A stretch of 64,000 bases of DNA from Sorex araneus (Eukaryota; Chordata; Mammalia; Eulipotyphla; Soricidae): NCBI RefSeq assembly GCF_027595985.1, contig NC_073307.1:39593823-39657822 (forward strand), given 5' to 3'. This document shows, piece by piece, positions 34,306 through 45,291 of the stretch. The position numbers and the translations under genes are program-made. Below the pieces are notes generated by a model. It did not search any database and was not told the origin of the DNA. It saw nothing but the letters and a program-made list of their open reading frames with translations. Position 1 is the first letter of the stretch, and each line of letters begins with the position of its first letter.

Positions 34306-34466
34306 AGGTGTGGCAAGATAAGCCAGCAGGGTGCTTACCTTGCACACACCTTGCCAGGTTAGATCCCAGGCACCTCATATGGTCCCCTGAACATTGCCAG
34401 AAGTCATCCTTGAGTACAGAGCCAGGAATAAGTCCTGAGCTGGGTGTACCCTCGCTCCAAAAACAG
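34306..34466 (+). mobile_element. A-tailed tRNA-SINE
   Basis: GTGTGGCAAGATAAGCCAGC head, CTTGCACACACCTTGCCAG, GGTTAGATCCCAGGCACC, CATATGGTCCCCTGAAC and a GGGTGTACCC end. Confidence 0.8.
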
Positions 34467-34619
34467 AAACTATCTGCAGTTTTCATGGAGCAAATCATTA
34501 GCCTATGCCAACCTGAAAATAAAAAAAAAAACTTTATTCTTCTATCATATTTTAATGACAGTATTTCAGGCTAAAATAATCTTAACTGAAAATTTTTAGA
34601 TTTGAGAGCTGGAAGTGTG

Positions 34620-35170
34620 TCATTCCTCTCTCCTAGTCTATATCGTTTCTGATGATATCTTGATAGCATGAGCGGGATGCCTTTTGTATGTGTCACAGTT
34701 TACCACTAGCAGCCTTTAATATCCTCTCTTTATCACTTTCTTTTGATAACTTCACAATAATGACTTTTGAGTTATAAAAGTGGGTTTTCAGGGTCACGGG
34801 AGATATTCCAAGGATGAGGGTGACACCCATGTTCTCTTCTCAGTTCCACATTGCACCCCAGCATTGTTGGGGGTAGTGCTGGAAGCCAAGGCTCCACATT
34901 CTTAGGCTCGAGCATTGAAATGTTGGTCAAGTTTACGGGGCACCACTGAGACTGACCCCTGGGCTCCCTGAATGATGCTTGGAAGAAAATCTTCTCCTTT
35001 AAAAAAATCATTAAAAGTAGAAATACAGGGTTTCTATCAGCTTCCTGGGTATCTATGGCTAGGTCTTTTCTTAGTTTGGGGAGTTTTCAACTATTATGTC
35101 TTCAGAGACACACTCATGTTTCTTCTGGTCTACCATTTATCTTTGTTTACTCTTTAGGTGCAGTCTCATA
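34620..35170. mobile_element. Ancient L1M-type fragment split by an older SINE
   Basis: TCTTTTGATAACTTCACAAT before the SINE and GGGGAGTTTTCAACTATTAT, then GTCTTCAGAGACACACTC, after it resemble text I know from old mammalian L1 (L1M) repeats. The strand is not certain. Confidence 0.45.
34790..34982 (-). mobile_element. Old long tRNA-SINE, 3' part
   Basis: The minus-strand start CCAAGCATCATTCAGGGAGC matches the terminal motif of the SINE at 26.0-26.25 kb; the body continues to GACCCTGAAAACCC. Confidence 0.5.
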
Positions 35171-35565
35171 ATTCTAACAGGGTTCCTTCATTTATCTTGA
35201 CTTTTGACAAAATAGCATGCTGTTCAATCTTAAGAAAAGATATTTTAAAGCTAGAATATCTACTAAAAAATAATGAGCTGAATGGAGATTACAGAAGTTG
35301 CAAAATGTGGGTTTTTCACAGTTCACTGAAAATTCACCTCCTTCCTTTAGACTTCCTACACAGAGTTTCTCATTGCATGTCCAGCGATCCTTTCTTTACA
35401 CATACCGTGCAAGGCCTTCATGAATAAGAGCTAAAATCCTCTCTATCTTTTCTACATGTCCTCAATTGCCTAAATAATTTCTAGTTATTCTTCAAGTAAG
35501 GTATCCAGAAGAATAATGTCCTTTCCTCCCAATTATAGAATTCCCAGAGTCTGTAACCTTACTCA
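35171..35565. other. No feature seen
   Basis: The 89-codon frame at 35,158-35,427 has no recognisable domain. Confidence 0.45.
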
Positions 35566-35945
35566 TGTTATATGGCAAGAGAAAATAAAGGTTCAAATGG
35601 AAGAATAATGTTAACTGGTTGACCTAAAGATAAAAAGATTAACCATCATGAACCACAAAAGTTTATTGTAGCGAGCAAAAGACAAGCAGAAGAGCCAGAG
35701 TATGAGTGATGTGGTGTGTGATGAATTCAAGCAGGCATTGTTGGCTTTGAAGACGGAAGAGGACCACAATCCACGGATCAAAAGAAGTCTCCAGAAACTA
35801 GAAAAGGCAAGAAAATAGGATCTTTTTCAGAAACTCCAGGAAGTAATAAAGTCCTGCTGCCACTTTCAAATTAGCCCGTTCACCCAGTTTTGAACTTCTG
35901 ACCTCCAAAACAATAGGATTTATCTTTAGTTTCTTTGGGAGCTTT
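35566..35945 (+). mobile_element. MLT1-type (ERVL-MaLR) solo LTR
   Basis: The start GTTATATGGCAAGAGAAAAT, middle GAAACTAGAAAAGGCAAG, AATAAAGTCCTGCTGCCAC and end GAACTTCTGACCTCCAAAAC with an ATTTATCTTTAG polyadenylation region follow the order of MLT1 LTRs as I know them. This is an ancient insertion shared across placental mammals. Confidence 0.8.
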
Positions 35946-35979
35946 CATAACCTTATGGGTACCCAAGTAGAACTCAGGA

Positions 35980-36165
35980 GATCTCGGGGCTTCATAGGCA
36001 ATTCTCAGCCAACTGCGACATCAGTTCAGCACCAGGACCCAAGAATGCAATGCTGCTCAGACCCTTTGCAATGCTGGGGATGTCTGGGCCACTTTGGTGG
36101 TGCCCTGTGCTTCTAGGGTGACACCCAGCAGTGCTTGAGGGTCTCCAAGGTTACAAACAATGCTC
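35980..36165 (-). mobile_element. Old long tRNA-SINE fragment
   Basis: On the minus strand CAAGCACTGCTGGGTGTCAC and GGTGCTGAACTGATGTCGC resemble the body of the SINE at 23.4 kb. The head is not visible. Confidence 0.45.
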
Positions 36166-36172
36166 AGAGGAG

Positions 36173-36332
36173 GGGCTGGAGCAATAGTGCAGCAGGTAGG
36201 CTCTTTGTTTTGCACACAGCTGACCCAGATTCAATCCCAGGCACTCCATATAGTCCCCCAGCAGGAGTAATCCCTAAGCACAAAGCCAAGAGTAAGCCCC
36301 AAACACTGCCAGGTGTGTCCCAAAAAGAAACA
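36173..36332 (+). mobile_element. A-tailed tRNA-SINE
   Basis: GGGGCTGGAGCAATAGTGCA, TTTTGCACACAGCTGACCC, GATTCAATCCCAGGCAC and CAGGTGTGTCCCAAAAAG. A ~15-bp piece of the middle is missing. Confidence 0.9.
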
Positions 36333-36544
36333 AACTAAAATGTACTCAGAGTACAATGTTGTATGCCAAATACAGGAAACTAACGCAAGTATCAGAAGCA
36401 TATTTCCTTAGAGTTCTCTCTAACAATCCAGGAAGGGATGCAGGTCTCACCTTGAGGATTCTGAGTAGTAGATCTTTACATGCTCATGTTCAAGTTAACA
36501 CATAATTTAAAACATGATTAAACTTATCTTTTACTGACAAGGAG

Positions 36545-36765
36545 ATTGCACCAGGGTCAGTAGTGCATGCCTTGCATGCCCAAAATTCTGGTTTAATTTC
36601 CAGCATTACATGATCCTCCCAGAGCGCTGCTAAGAGTGGCACTGAAGGACCCAGAATATCAGTGTCACATTTTCATTCCAGGCCTTGACCCATCCAGCCC
36701 AGTTGACCACATCCTGCTGAGAGTGACCCGCAGACATATCCTCACCCCCAGCACTGCTTAGGAAG
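36545..36765 (+). mobile_element. Old long tRNA-SINE
   Basis: CAGGGTCAGTAGTGCATGCC, TGGTTTAATTTCCAGCATT, GCTGCTAAGAGTGGCACTG and a late CAGCACTGCTTAGGAAGCC. The order matches the other long old SINEs. Confidence 0.55.
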
Positions 36766-37140
36766 CCAGAAATAAATTAATATTTAAAATATTACCTTCT
36801 TACTACTATATATTTTTTTTCTTTCCCAAAAGAGATGATTCCAAGCTACTGTTTCACTTTTTAAGTTGAAATAAAGAGAAACATCTAAAAAATATGATGT
36901 GTGTCCATGCTGAGTGAAAATCTGCTGTGCTTTATTTACCTACTGCTGAAAGCATTGAGTGGTTTGAAGAATAGATGGAACTGTTCCTTCTGAAACTGAA
37001 GTGAGTGTAAAGTCAGAGATACCGCATCCTGTCTTAAATTAGACAGTTTGTCTTTCACTTCGTATATCTGCTTGAATGGTCTTTCAAAGTGTTTTATATA
37101 GAAACACTATACGCCACAAAATAATCTTTTTATTTTGCCA
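36766..37140. other. No feature seen
   Basis: A+T-rich text up to the T-run that is the tail of the next SINE. Confidence 0.5.
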
Positions 37141-37312
37141 TTTTTTTTTGGCTTTTTGGGTCACACCTAGCAATGCACAGGGACTACTCCTGGGCCATGC
37201 AACTCAGAAATTAACCCCTGGGCTCGGGGGACCATATAGGATGCTAGGAATCGAATCCGAGTCAGCTGTGTGCAAGGCAAATGCCCTACCCATCGTGCTA
37301 TCGCTCCAGCCC
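37141..37312 (-). mobile_element. A-tailed tRNA-SINE
   Basis: T-run, CTTTTTGGGTCACACCTAGC, body, GATGCTAGGAATCGAATCC, CGTGCTATCGCTCCAGCCCC on the plus strand, i.e. a complete copy on minus. Confidence 0.94.
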
Positions 37313-37430
37313 CTATTCTGCTATTCTTTGACTCATACTGCTCTGTTTAAAGTGAAAGGAGAATGTTGGAAAGGGAGAAAGGAAATACTCAAAGAGAATC
37401 AGAAGAGCAAGAGAAGAAGAAATGGTAATA

Positions 37431-37679
37431 TCACTGTATCACTGTCATCCCCTTGTTCATTGATTTGCTCGAACGGGCACCAGTAACGTCTCCATTTTGA
37501 GACTTGTTGTTACTGTTTTTGGCATATTGAATACGCCACAGGTAGCATGCCAGGCTCTGCCGTGCAGGCGTGATACTCTCGGTAGCTTGCCGGGCTCTCC
37601 AAGAGGGGCAGAGGAATCAAACCAGGGTCGGCCACGTGCAAGGCAAATGCCCTACCACTGTGCTATCACTCCAGCCCAG
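37431..37679 (-). mobile_element. RTE-tailed SINE, first of a pair in one target site
   Basis: A full-length copy. ATGGTAATAT flanks it at 37,422-37,431 and 37,680-37,689 (the flank's last base overlaps the SINE tail). Confidence 0.94.
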
Positions 37680-37689
37680 ATGGTAATAT

Positions 37690-37934
37690 CACTGTCACTG
37701 TCACCCTATTGCTCATCAGTTTGTTCGAGCGGGCACCATTAACATCTCCCATTGTAGACTTATTGTTACTGTTTTTGGCATATCCAATATGCACAGATAG
37801 CTTGCCAGGCTCTGCCGTGCGGGCGAGATACTCTCTGTAGCTTGCCGAGCTCTCCGAGAGGGGCGGAGGAATCGAACTCGGGTTGGTCACGTGAAAGGCG
37901 AACGCCCAACCACTGTGCTATTGCTCCAGCCCAC
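37690..37934 (-). mobile_element. RTE-tailed SINE, second of a pair in one target site
   Basis: A full-length copy on the same strand, flanked by ATGGTAATAT at 37,680-37,689 and 37,936-37,945. It differs from its neighbour at many sites (for example ATCAGTTTGTTCGAGCGGGC and GCACAGATAGCTTGCC), so it is not a fresh duplicate. Confidence 0.94.
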
Positions 37935-38097
37935 AATGGTAATATAATTTAGATTATCAAGCTAGCATGGGTTTCGTATGTTTATTTAAGCAGTATATAG
38001 CATATATGTATAACTATACATTTGGATTATGTATAATAAGTTTCAAACAACCTACTGGTTAATTATACCCTGTTTTAACTGATGTAGTAGCAAGAAA

Positions 38098-38262
38098 ATA
38101 CTGGCAAAGAATGGCTATAAGTATTTTGGGGTTCTTGGTGGTAGAACATGTGTACTGGTGAAGAGATGGGGTTCTATCATTGTATGACTGAGACTTAAAC
38201 CTGAAAGCTTTGTATTTTTTTCATGGTGATTCAATAAAATAAAAACAGAAAAAAAAAGAAAA
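38098..38262 (+). mobile_element. L1-type 3' end
   Basis: TGGGGTTCTTGGTGGTAGAA, GTACTGGTGAAGAGATGGG, TGACTGAGACTTAAACCTG and GGTGATTCAATAAAATAAAA with an A-rich tail. Confidence 0.88.
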
Positions 38263-38349
38263 ATATCCTGGGGTTGGCCATGAGTCTGCTTTGGGTCTAT
38301 ATATCAGAATTGCATGTGGTGGAAAATAATATCCATGTATATACTGTTG

Positions 38350-38565
38350 TTACTGGGCTGGAGTGATAGCACAGTGGGTAGGGTGTCTGCCTTGCACGCA
38401 GCTGACCCGGGTTCAATTCCTCCATCCATCTCAAAGAGCCCGGCAAGCTACCCTTGGCGTATTCAATATGCCAAAAACAGTAACAACAAGTCTCACAATG
38501 GAGACATTACTGGTCCCACTCGAGCAAGTCAATGAACAACAGGACGACAGTGCAGTGCAGTACAA
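38350..38565 (+). mobile_element. RTE-tailed SINE with internal deletion and TSD
   Basis: Complete head (GGGCTGGAGTGATAGCACAG), a single GGCAAGCTACCC unit instead of two, CACTCGAGCAAGTCAATGAA and GACAGTGCAGTGCAG tail. TSD TATATACTGT at 38,338-38,347 and 38,566-38,575. The lost ~40 bp lies between the two related body repeats, as if they recombined. Confidence 0.93.
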
Positions 38566-38864
38566 TATATACTGTGGGCTTCCAGTAATGCCAAGTGAAG
38601 TAATGAGCATTTAGTTTTCCACATAAGAAACTATCTTGGGTTGGGTGTCTTAATGATGTCATAAAATATTCAGACTCCATCCATCTTTATGTTCTATTAC
38701 ACATTCAAAAATGTGCTTCTCTCATCAGAGTTGAAAAGATCTGCTGGAGTTCCCAGGAATTAATATAGAGTTCACTGCAAAAAAAAAAAGAGGCCAGTCA
38801 CTTTTAAGTCCTCAGATGCATATGTTCTTATTATAAAGAAAGTATTTTCTAGAATTCCAAGCAA

Positions 38865-39095
38865 GACTTAGTAATTGTGATCCTTTGATCAAGTTGTTTA
38901 ATTTCTTTGAGCTTTAATCATGTCACCTGTCAAGAGTTATCTATTTTTCAAATCATTTGGAAGATTAAATTATATCCTATAAAAATAATGTCAACTAGCT
39001 GGATCATTTATGGGAATAAATAAGTAAGTATATCTAAAGCTCTTAGGACAATGTTAGGTTCCTAGTTAAGTACTAAGCTTTAGGGTCTGTTAGCT
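38865..39095 (+). mobile_element. MIR element, tentative
   Basis: TCAAGTTGTTTAATTTCTTT, then GAGCTTTAATCATGTCACC, GGAAGATTAAAT and CTCTTAGGACAATGTTAGG follow the order of the 3' half of a MIR SINE. Strongly diverged, as expected for its age. Confidence 0.6.
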
Positions 39096-39099
39096 CTAA

Positions 39100-40420
39100 A
39101 ACATTTTCTATCAGTTGAAAAATATAACAAAGTCTGGTAAGTGTTGATCCATCATTCTAGGGAAGGTGTGGCTTTCTGTGGATCCACACTTTTAGGAGGA
39201 ATGATGCTGCTAAGGAAAAAATTGAGGTGTTATTATTAGAAGAGAAATAAATGTCCCCTAAAAGTAACAGAAGGCATTTTCACCCACTACAGTCTAAAAA
39301 GCTTCTCTGTGGTCTTGAACAAATTCATAGGTCTCTATATTTGCCTCAGTAGCTATTCAAAACCATATTAGCTTCTCAAACACCACCCCATTTTTTATTT
39401 CAAAGCAGGCATTGGCAAGTACATTGTCTGTCCACTCCAACTCTATTAATACACTAAGGGGTAGCATTAAGAGCCATTAGCTACTGAAGAGAACCAAGGA
39501 GTATGAGCCATGTTAAACTCTTGAACAGAAAATATTCTGTAATAGATTTTCATTGTCAGAATATCTTCATTTCTTTTCTTTCTGAGACAAAATTAGAGGG
39601 CTTCCACTATTTTCTTGGGTGAGTAAATATCACCAGCTGTGATTTTGAGGCCAATGAAAAACCCATTTATAGATCTTTATGAGGTCCTACATCCAGGCTC
39701 ATGAGGTTTTTTCCTTTATAACATAATAGAGTTCTATCAATTTCACAGGCAAATGACTAACATATGCAGGATAAGCTCTTATCCTTGAGATTGTTAAATA
39801 TAGGAATAACTTTAAAATGAGAATAAGAGATGATGATAACATGCTTCAAGGTGAGAACAACATGAAGCTGACCCCAAAGCAGAAAAGAATTTTTGAGTAA
39901 AAATGAGGAGAAAAAGACTCTCATGGATGAAACATCTCCTGCCAATGCATGGTGGTATAAAGTTAATGGTATGTGAAGATAATAGCAAATTGTGACCCAA
40001 TTTCACGAACTGTTGTCAGAAAAATTCATAAGTGAGATAAGCACTGACAAACTTACCCAAATGGCAAATTCACTAAGGATCACCAAGGAGCTATGGGCTA
40101 CTTTAGACTCATTGAGAGGGAGACTCTGATAAAGGCATTTACATCCAACAGAACCTGAAAAATATACTACAACTTGATAAAGCAGGAGCCGGGTGACATG
40201 CTAAGAAACAAGTAGTTTATTATGCAGAAAACCATTGATGGCCTGATTGAGTTAACAAAACCTGATAATAGTAGGCTACCAAGGAAAGCCTGAAGATGCT
40301 GAATGTAGCTTTTATTCAGAAAATTGGACAAAAAACTGCAGCTCTGAGATCCTCAACCATATTGTTCAAATAAATATTAGATTCGGTGTACTTTCAACTA
40401 AAGGGGCTACTGCATCTTAG
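39100..40420. other. Single-copy-looking DNA
   Basis: 1.3 kb with no recognised gene. The minus-strand frames at 39,757-40,006 overlap each other and show no domain. Confidence 0.5.
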
Positions 40421-40622
40421 TATCACCATCAGTAATGTCTCCCATTGTGAGACTTATTGTTACTGTTTTTGGCATATTCAATATACCCGGGTAGCTTGCC
40501 AGGCTCTGCCAGGCAGGCTTGATACTCTCGGTAGCTTGCGGGGCTCCCCGACAAGGTGGAGAAAACACGGTTTGCCCTCATGAAAGGCAAACACCCTACC
40601 ACTGTACTATTGCTCCAGCCCC
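40421..40622 (-). mobile_element. RTE-tailed SINE lacking part of its tail
   Basis: Head to body is present (CTACTGTACTATTGCTCCAG side), but the tail is cut: TATCACCATCAGTAATGTCTC joins tail repeats to the GTAACGTCTCC-like segment, deleting the TCGATTTGCTCGAGCGGGC part. Confidence 0.9.
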
Positions 40623-40818
40623 TACTATTGTAGTTTAGGCAAGAATTTTACAACTAATATTTTTGATGCACAATAACTGTCCCTTACCGCTACCAAAAGT
40701 GCAATAAACTTTTAAGCAACAGTAATCAGGTTTTTCTGCAACAAAACTGACTTGTCTCTAGTGTTTTTCTAGTTGACACTGAGTTACAAGTCAAAGCTAT
40801 TCCACATCTTATCTAATT

Positions 40819-40993
40819 TTTTTTGTTTTGCTTTTTGGGTCATACCTGGAGATGCACAGGGGTTACTCCTGACTCTGCACTCAGGAATTACCCCTGGTGG
40901 TGAGCAGGGGACCATATGGGATGCTGGGAATCGAATTCGGGTCAGCCGTGTGCAAGGCAACACCCTACACACTGTGCTATTGCTCCAGCCCCT
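40819..40993 (-). mobile_element. A-tailed tRNA-SINE
   Basis: TTTTGCTTTTTGGGTCATAC, body, GGGATGCTGGGAATCGAAT, CTGTGCTATTGCTCCAGCCC on the plus strand. Well preserved. Confidence 0.95.
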
Positions 40994-41626
40994 CCTCTAA
41001 GTTTTAAAAGAAGATTGCAATCAGATTTTCACATAAAGATTCACATCTTTTACCAACCTCATTGAAATAGGCAAAAACTAGCAACAAATCAAATGTCCAT
41101 CATAATGAGAATGAATCAAGTTATTGTATATTTGCATGCATGCACAGAAACACTCCTCAACAATAAAAATATAAGCTCAATGTATATTAACCTCATATTA
41201 ATTATACTTAATAAAAAGAGAAAGGCTTAATCACAGGACAATCATTTCCTGATCCCATTTATGCAGAGTACCTAAAGTGGTCAGTTTCACTGAAGCAGAG
41301 TAGAATGGAAGATGATGAAATTCTAGAGCTCTGTGGTCTAATATTGTGCCTATTATTAACCATAGAGTAAATATCAGTAGTTAAAAATTAAATAAAAAAT
41401 AAAATGATAAAGGCAAAAAGAATATATGCTACGTGGTTCTAAGCACATAAAGTTCTGGAAACTAAAAACTAATGTGTACTGACACAAAGCAAGTATAGTG
41501 TTAGCCTGAAGACAGACATGCAGGACAAAACAATTACAAATGAACGCACAAACTTTTGAGATAATAGATATGTCCACTAGCTTGTCTTGGCAATTTCATA
41601 GGTGAATATTTGTCAAAATCTATCAG
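40994..41626. other. No feature seen
   Basis: A+T-rich spacer. Short GAAACACTCCTCAACAATAA-like text near 41,150 is not enough to call a repeat. Confidence 0.45.
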
Positions 41627-41643
41627 ATTATGTAATAAGTTTA

Positions 41644-41823
41644 TTTTTTATTTTTTTTGCTTTTTGGGTCACACCCGGCAATGCACAGGGGTTACTCCTG
41701 GTTCTACACTCAGGAATTACTCCTGGCGGTGCTCAGGGGACCATATGGGATGCTGTGATTCGAACCTGGGTTGGCCAAGTGCAAGGCAAATGCCCTACCT
41801 GCTGTGCTATCATTCCAGCCCCA
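41644..41823 (-). mobile_element. A-tailed tRNA-SINE with 17-bp TSD
   Basis: A complete copy. TSD ATTATGTAATAAGTTTA (41,627-41,643) and ATTATGTAATAGGTTTA (41,826-41,842), one mismatch. Confidence 0.96.
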
Positions 41824-41879
41824 ATATTATGTAATAGGTTTACAAACTAGAATATGTAGTTTAAAATATGGCAAGTTTA

Positions 41880-42040
41880 GGGGCCAGAGAGATAATGCGT
41901 GAAGGGTAAGGTGCTTATTTGCATGCAATCAACCCTGGGTTTATCCCAAACACCAGCTACAGTTCCCTGAGCACTACCAGGAATGACTTCAGAGCACAAA
42001 ACCAAGAGTATCTCTGGAACACTGTCACAAATAAAATAAA
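41880..42040 (+). mobile_element. A-tailed tRNA-SINE with 12-bp TSD
   Basis: GGGGCCAGAGAGATAATGCG head, TGCATGCAATCAACCCTGGG, diverged body and AAATAAAATAAA tail. TSD ATGGCAAGTTTA (41,868-41,879) / ATGTCAAGTTTA (42,041-42,052). Older than its neighbour at 41.6 kb by divergence. Confidence 0.9.
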
Positions 42041-42052
42041 ATGTCAAGTTTA

Positions 42053-42435
42053 AAGCATAAAATATGAATCATCCCTCAATAAAGTTATACAAAATAATAG
42101 AAGGGTAAAAATAATTTAAGATTTAGTTTCAGTTTTTGTTTCAATGCTAAGTCAACTACTTTATTACATTTAAAAGTATAAAGACAGTTTGTATTAGAGA
42201 AGCATTCCAAGGAAGTAATAATGTTCGCTCATTACATAGATATGCTTGAAACTTTTCTACTAATGCTACTGAAAGACATCTAACACCTGACAGAGATTTT
42301 AGAGAACATTAAAAATATACTATACAAAGAATAGATATGCAGTTTATTACAGAATGATTAACATCATCTATATCAGATACAGAAAAAGATGCAGTAATAC
42401 ATCTGTTCCCAAAATGAAATCTCATGTGAAGAGGC
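42053..42435. other. No feature seen
   Basis: A+T-rich spacer between two SINEs. Confidence 0.5.
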
Positions 42436-42437
42436 AA

Positions 42438-42597
42438 AAAATATCTAATAGTACAGTGGTAAAGCAATTGCCTTGCATACAGGTAACTTGGGTTCAATCC
42501 CCAGCACCCATATGATCCTATGAGACCCGCAAGGAGTGATTCCTGAGTACCAAGCCAGGAGTAAACCCTGAGAACCCCTAGTGTGGCCCAAAATCCA
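42438..42597 (+). mobile_element. A-tailed tRNA-SINE
   Basis: AATAGTACAGTGGTAAAGCA, CTTGCATACAGGTAACTTGG, GGTTCAATCCCCAGCACCC, CTAGTGTGGCCCAAAATCC. A (TG)n(AG)n tract takes the place of the A tail. Confidence 0.88.

Positions 42598-42675
<78 letters not shown>
42598..42675. repeat. Compound (TG)n(AG)n microsatellite
   Basis: TG units to about 42,633, then AG units to about 42,675, attached to the 3' end of a SINE. Two long frames here are its translations. Confidence 0.96.
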
Positions 42676-43934
42676 AAATTGAGGGACTGAGGAAGGGGAG
42701 TCCATCAACTCCACAACACTGTTCAATTGTACGCTACATTTTGCCCTTTCAGCCTCTGTTATGAAGGTCTCCACGCTTCACCCACAGACAAACACTACAC
42801 AGGTTTTGTTTACCTTCCCTACTCTAAACACAACAGATTGACTTGGACTTCTTCTTTATTATTTTTCTTGTTTGAGAAAGACACCTTCAGTTTGCTTCTG
42901 CCTAAATGCATAAATCACTTTCAAGGAAAGGTCCCGATGGACAGGATAGAAGGAAATTGACTCTTGAGTGGTGCACTGTAACACTAAACCTCTGCAATAA
43001 AAACATTAACACTCTTGCAAACCAGTTACCTCAATATACTGAATATTCAATAAAATAGTAACTGTTTTTAAATATTTAAATCTCTTAATTATCTTAACTG
43101 AATGAATATATACCTCAAGTTACTTTTGCTATGTAGATTATTAATCCCTTTAAATTCCTTCAAATTATCAGCAACTTTTCCAGCAATTTTGAATGCTCAT
43201 AAATTTTAACAATTTCTTTTAATATTTCCCAGTAGAATAACTACAGATACTTCTTTTTAAAATTATGGACATAGTAAAAGCTTATCTTTTGAACTTCAAG
43301 CTATAAAAGTCATCATTCTTTCTCAAAAGAGGGAAGTAATTGCTGAGTGAAGAGTTTCTACCCACTAACTGCTACAGAGCTTCATATTATCACACTGATT
43401 AATAGTAATTAAGTTATTTGAGAAACTGACTGTAGTTATTTGTTCCAAAAATAGCACAGAAATACAATGCTAATTATTTCCACTATGCCTAACAGCAATT
43501 CCAAAGACCCTGGCTACCATCAAAGAGTTTATGTAATGAACTCACCAAAGAGACACTTTTATGATGCGTATTAAATGCAGTGAAAATATGGAGTTGGAAC
43601 TAAAAAAATTAACACAGGGAACATTGAAAATCAGGGATTCTCATTCTATTGCCAGTTCCCACAGTTTACATCTGTCAGATTTAAGTGCTGAAATGAGCAT
43701 TGCTTAGTTATGCAGCAATTGAGAAACTTGATAGGAACACATAAATCTGTGAGGAGCACAAACCTAATAAAAACATTATTGAGCATAATTTTGAAATGAA
43801 TTATAATCAGAAACATTAAGCTAGCACTTATTACTAAAACTGATTGATGAAGGAAAAATTCTAGACTTTTATTTCATGTTAGCAAAATCATGTTGTTAAA
43901 AAGACTTGTTAAAAAGCCTGAAAATCACATGGAC
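42676..43934. other. Single-copy-looking DNA
   Basis: 1.26 kb with no recognised gene or repeat. Confidence 0.5.
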
Positions 43935-44180
43935 AGCCATTGTCTCAACAGAAGAGCAAAGTATTTGGAGCCACAAAACCCTGAACTCCTGGTCTAGCTT
44001 TACCATTTCTTTACTTTGTGGTATTTCCCAAATCATGTAACTTCCCTGTGTCACTTGTCCCATAAAAATTATAAACAATAATGGTGCTTATAACCATGTG
44101 ATTGTAATAAAGACTGAATGAAATGATATTATTTCATGTGAGGTACTAATTCTTAGCACAGTGATTGATACACAGAACTG
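43935..44180 (+). mobile_element. MIR element
   Basis: AGCAAAGTATTTGGAGCCAC, TCCTGGTCTAGCTTTACCA, AAATCATGTAACTTCCCTG, CCCATAAAAATTATAAACAA and TTAGCACAGTGATTGATACA align in order with a MIR SINE (head, core and LINE2-like end). Confidence 0.75.
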
Positions 44181-44184
44181 AGTA

Positions 44185-45281
44185 AAGGATACCTAGCATC
44201 ATCAAGTTTACATTGTTGGGGATTTTCAAATTTCAGAAGCACACTTGAACAAGGAGGGAAACTGAGTTTTTTTTAGACCTTCTTTATAATATGCAATACT
44301 GAAATAGAAAGATACAAGAACTAAAACAAGTGTTTTAATTACTTATTAAGGGGAAATATTGTAGCTTGCACATTTGTGGTGTGCAACACTTTGTACAAAG
44401 CAAGTGAGTATAAATCTTAGTGTGGGATTTCCCATGCCAATATTTCCATGATACACCTATTCCCTGTAACACATATTCTTCCACAACTTTGTAAATTTTG
44501 TGTGAGGAGAATACACATAGGTAAGTACAAGGATATATTTTATAGTTATCTTGGGTATCTACTGGAAGTTCATATATGCAAAGATATGTTGGAAATTCTA
44601 CAATTTAATCTGTTTAACTAAAACTGCAAAGTATAGATATTCTAACTGTTCCTCCATTAGCTCCCATCTCACAAGCAATCAGTGATATTATCTAACTCCA
44701 CCAACTGTTCTGCAGCTTTTTTGCTATTTCCCAGCCTGGGAGGTAAGATTTGTCACTGATTTCTATAGTACCTCCTGTCTTCCCACCCTTCTCTCTCCCA
44801 TCAACAAACTATATGGCTACTGGTGTAACTTTTCTGAAGTGCTTGTCACTTCTCTTCTTAACTTCTCTGAGGGGCAGCCATTCTCCCAAAGAAAATACCA
44901 GACATATTAGCATAGCTCATAAAGGTTTTATGGTGACCTGCTCTGTATGTGTATGTTTCACTGTACCCATTACCACTGCACCACCCCACTGTCCATCTCA
45001 AATACAGTTATGCACTAATTCTGCCAACACACCATTCATTCTAACATGTGCATCTCTCCCTTCTACCTGAACACATCTCTCTGTTAGTGAACATATGCTC
45101 ATATTTTAAGTCTAGCTATAAAAGTCAATGTTTTGTTAAATTCTGTTCAGATACCCTAAATTTGGAAAAAGCTCTCTCATATAAGCAATTATAGCAATTT
45201 GTAATTTGTATATTCGATTTTTTCTTCTCTCAACAAAGTTCTGTTGAGTGCATACTACTTAAGGACTCTGTTCTAGGTAGT
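44185..45281. other. Single-copy-looking DNA
   Basis: The 106-codon frame at 44,750-45,070 lies in C/T-rich text and has no domain that I recognise. It could hold old L2 or MIR remnants. Confidence 0.45.
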
Positions 45282-45291
45282 GGGGTTATAT

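Noticed and set aside
42309-42774. Minus frames of 109-122 codons rich in Ser/Leu and Thr/His
   Set aside because: They are produced by the (TG)n(AG)n repeat and the adjoining SINE.
44750-45070. A 106-codon plus frame as a possible exon
   Set aside because: C/T-rich text without a domain, signal or splice context that I could support.
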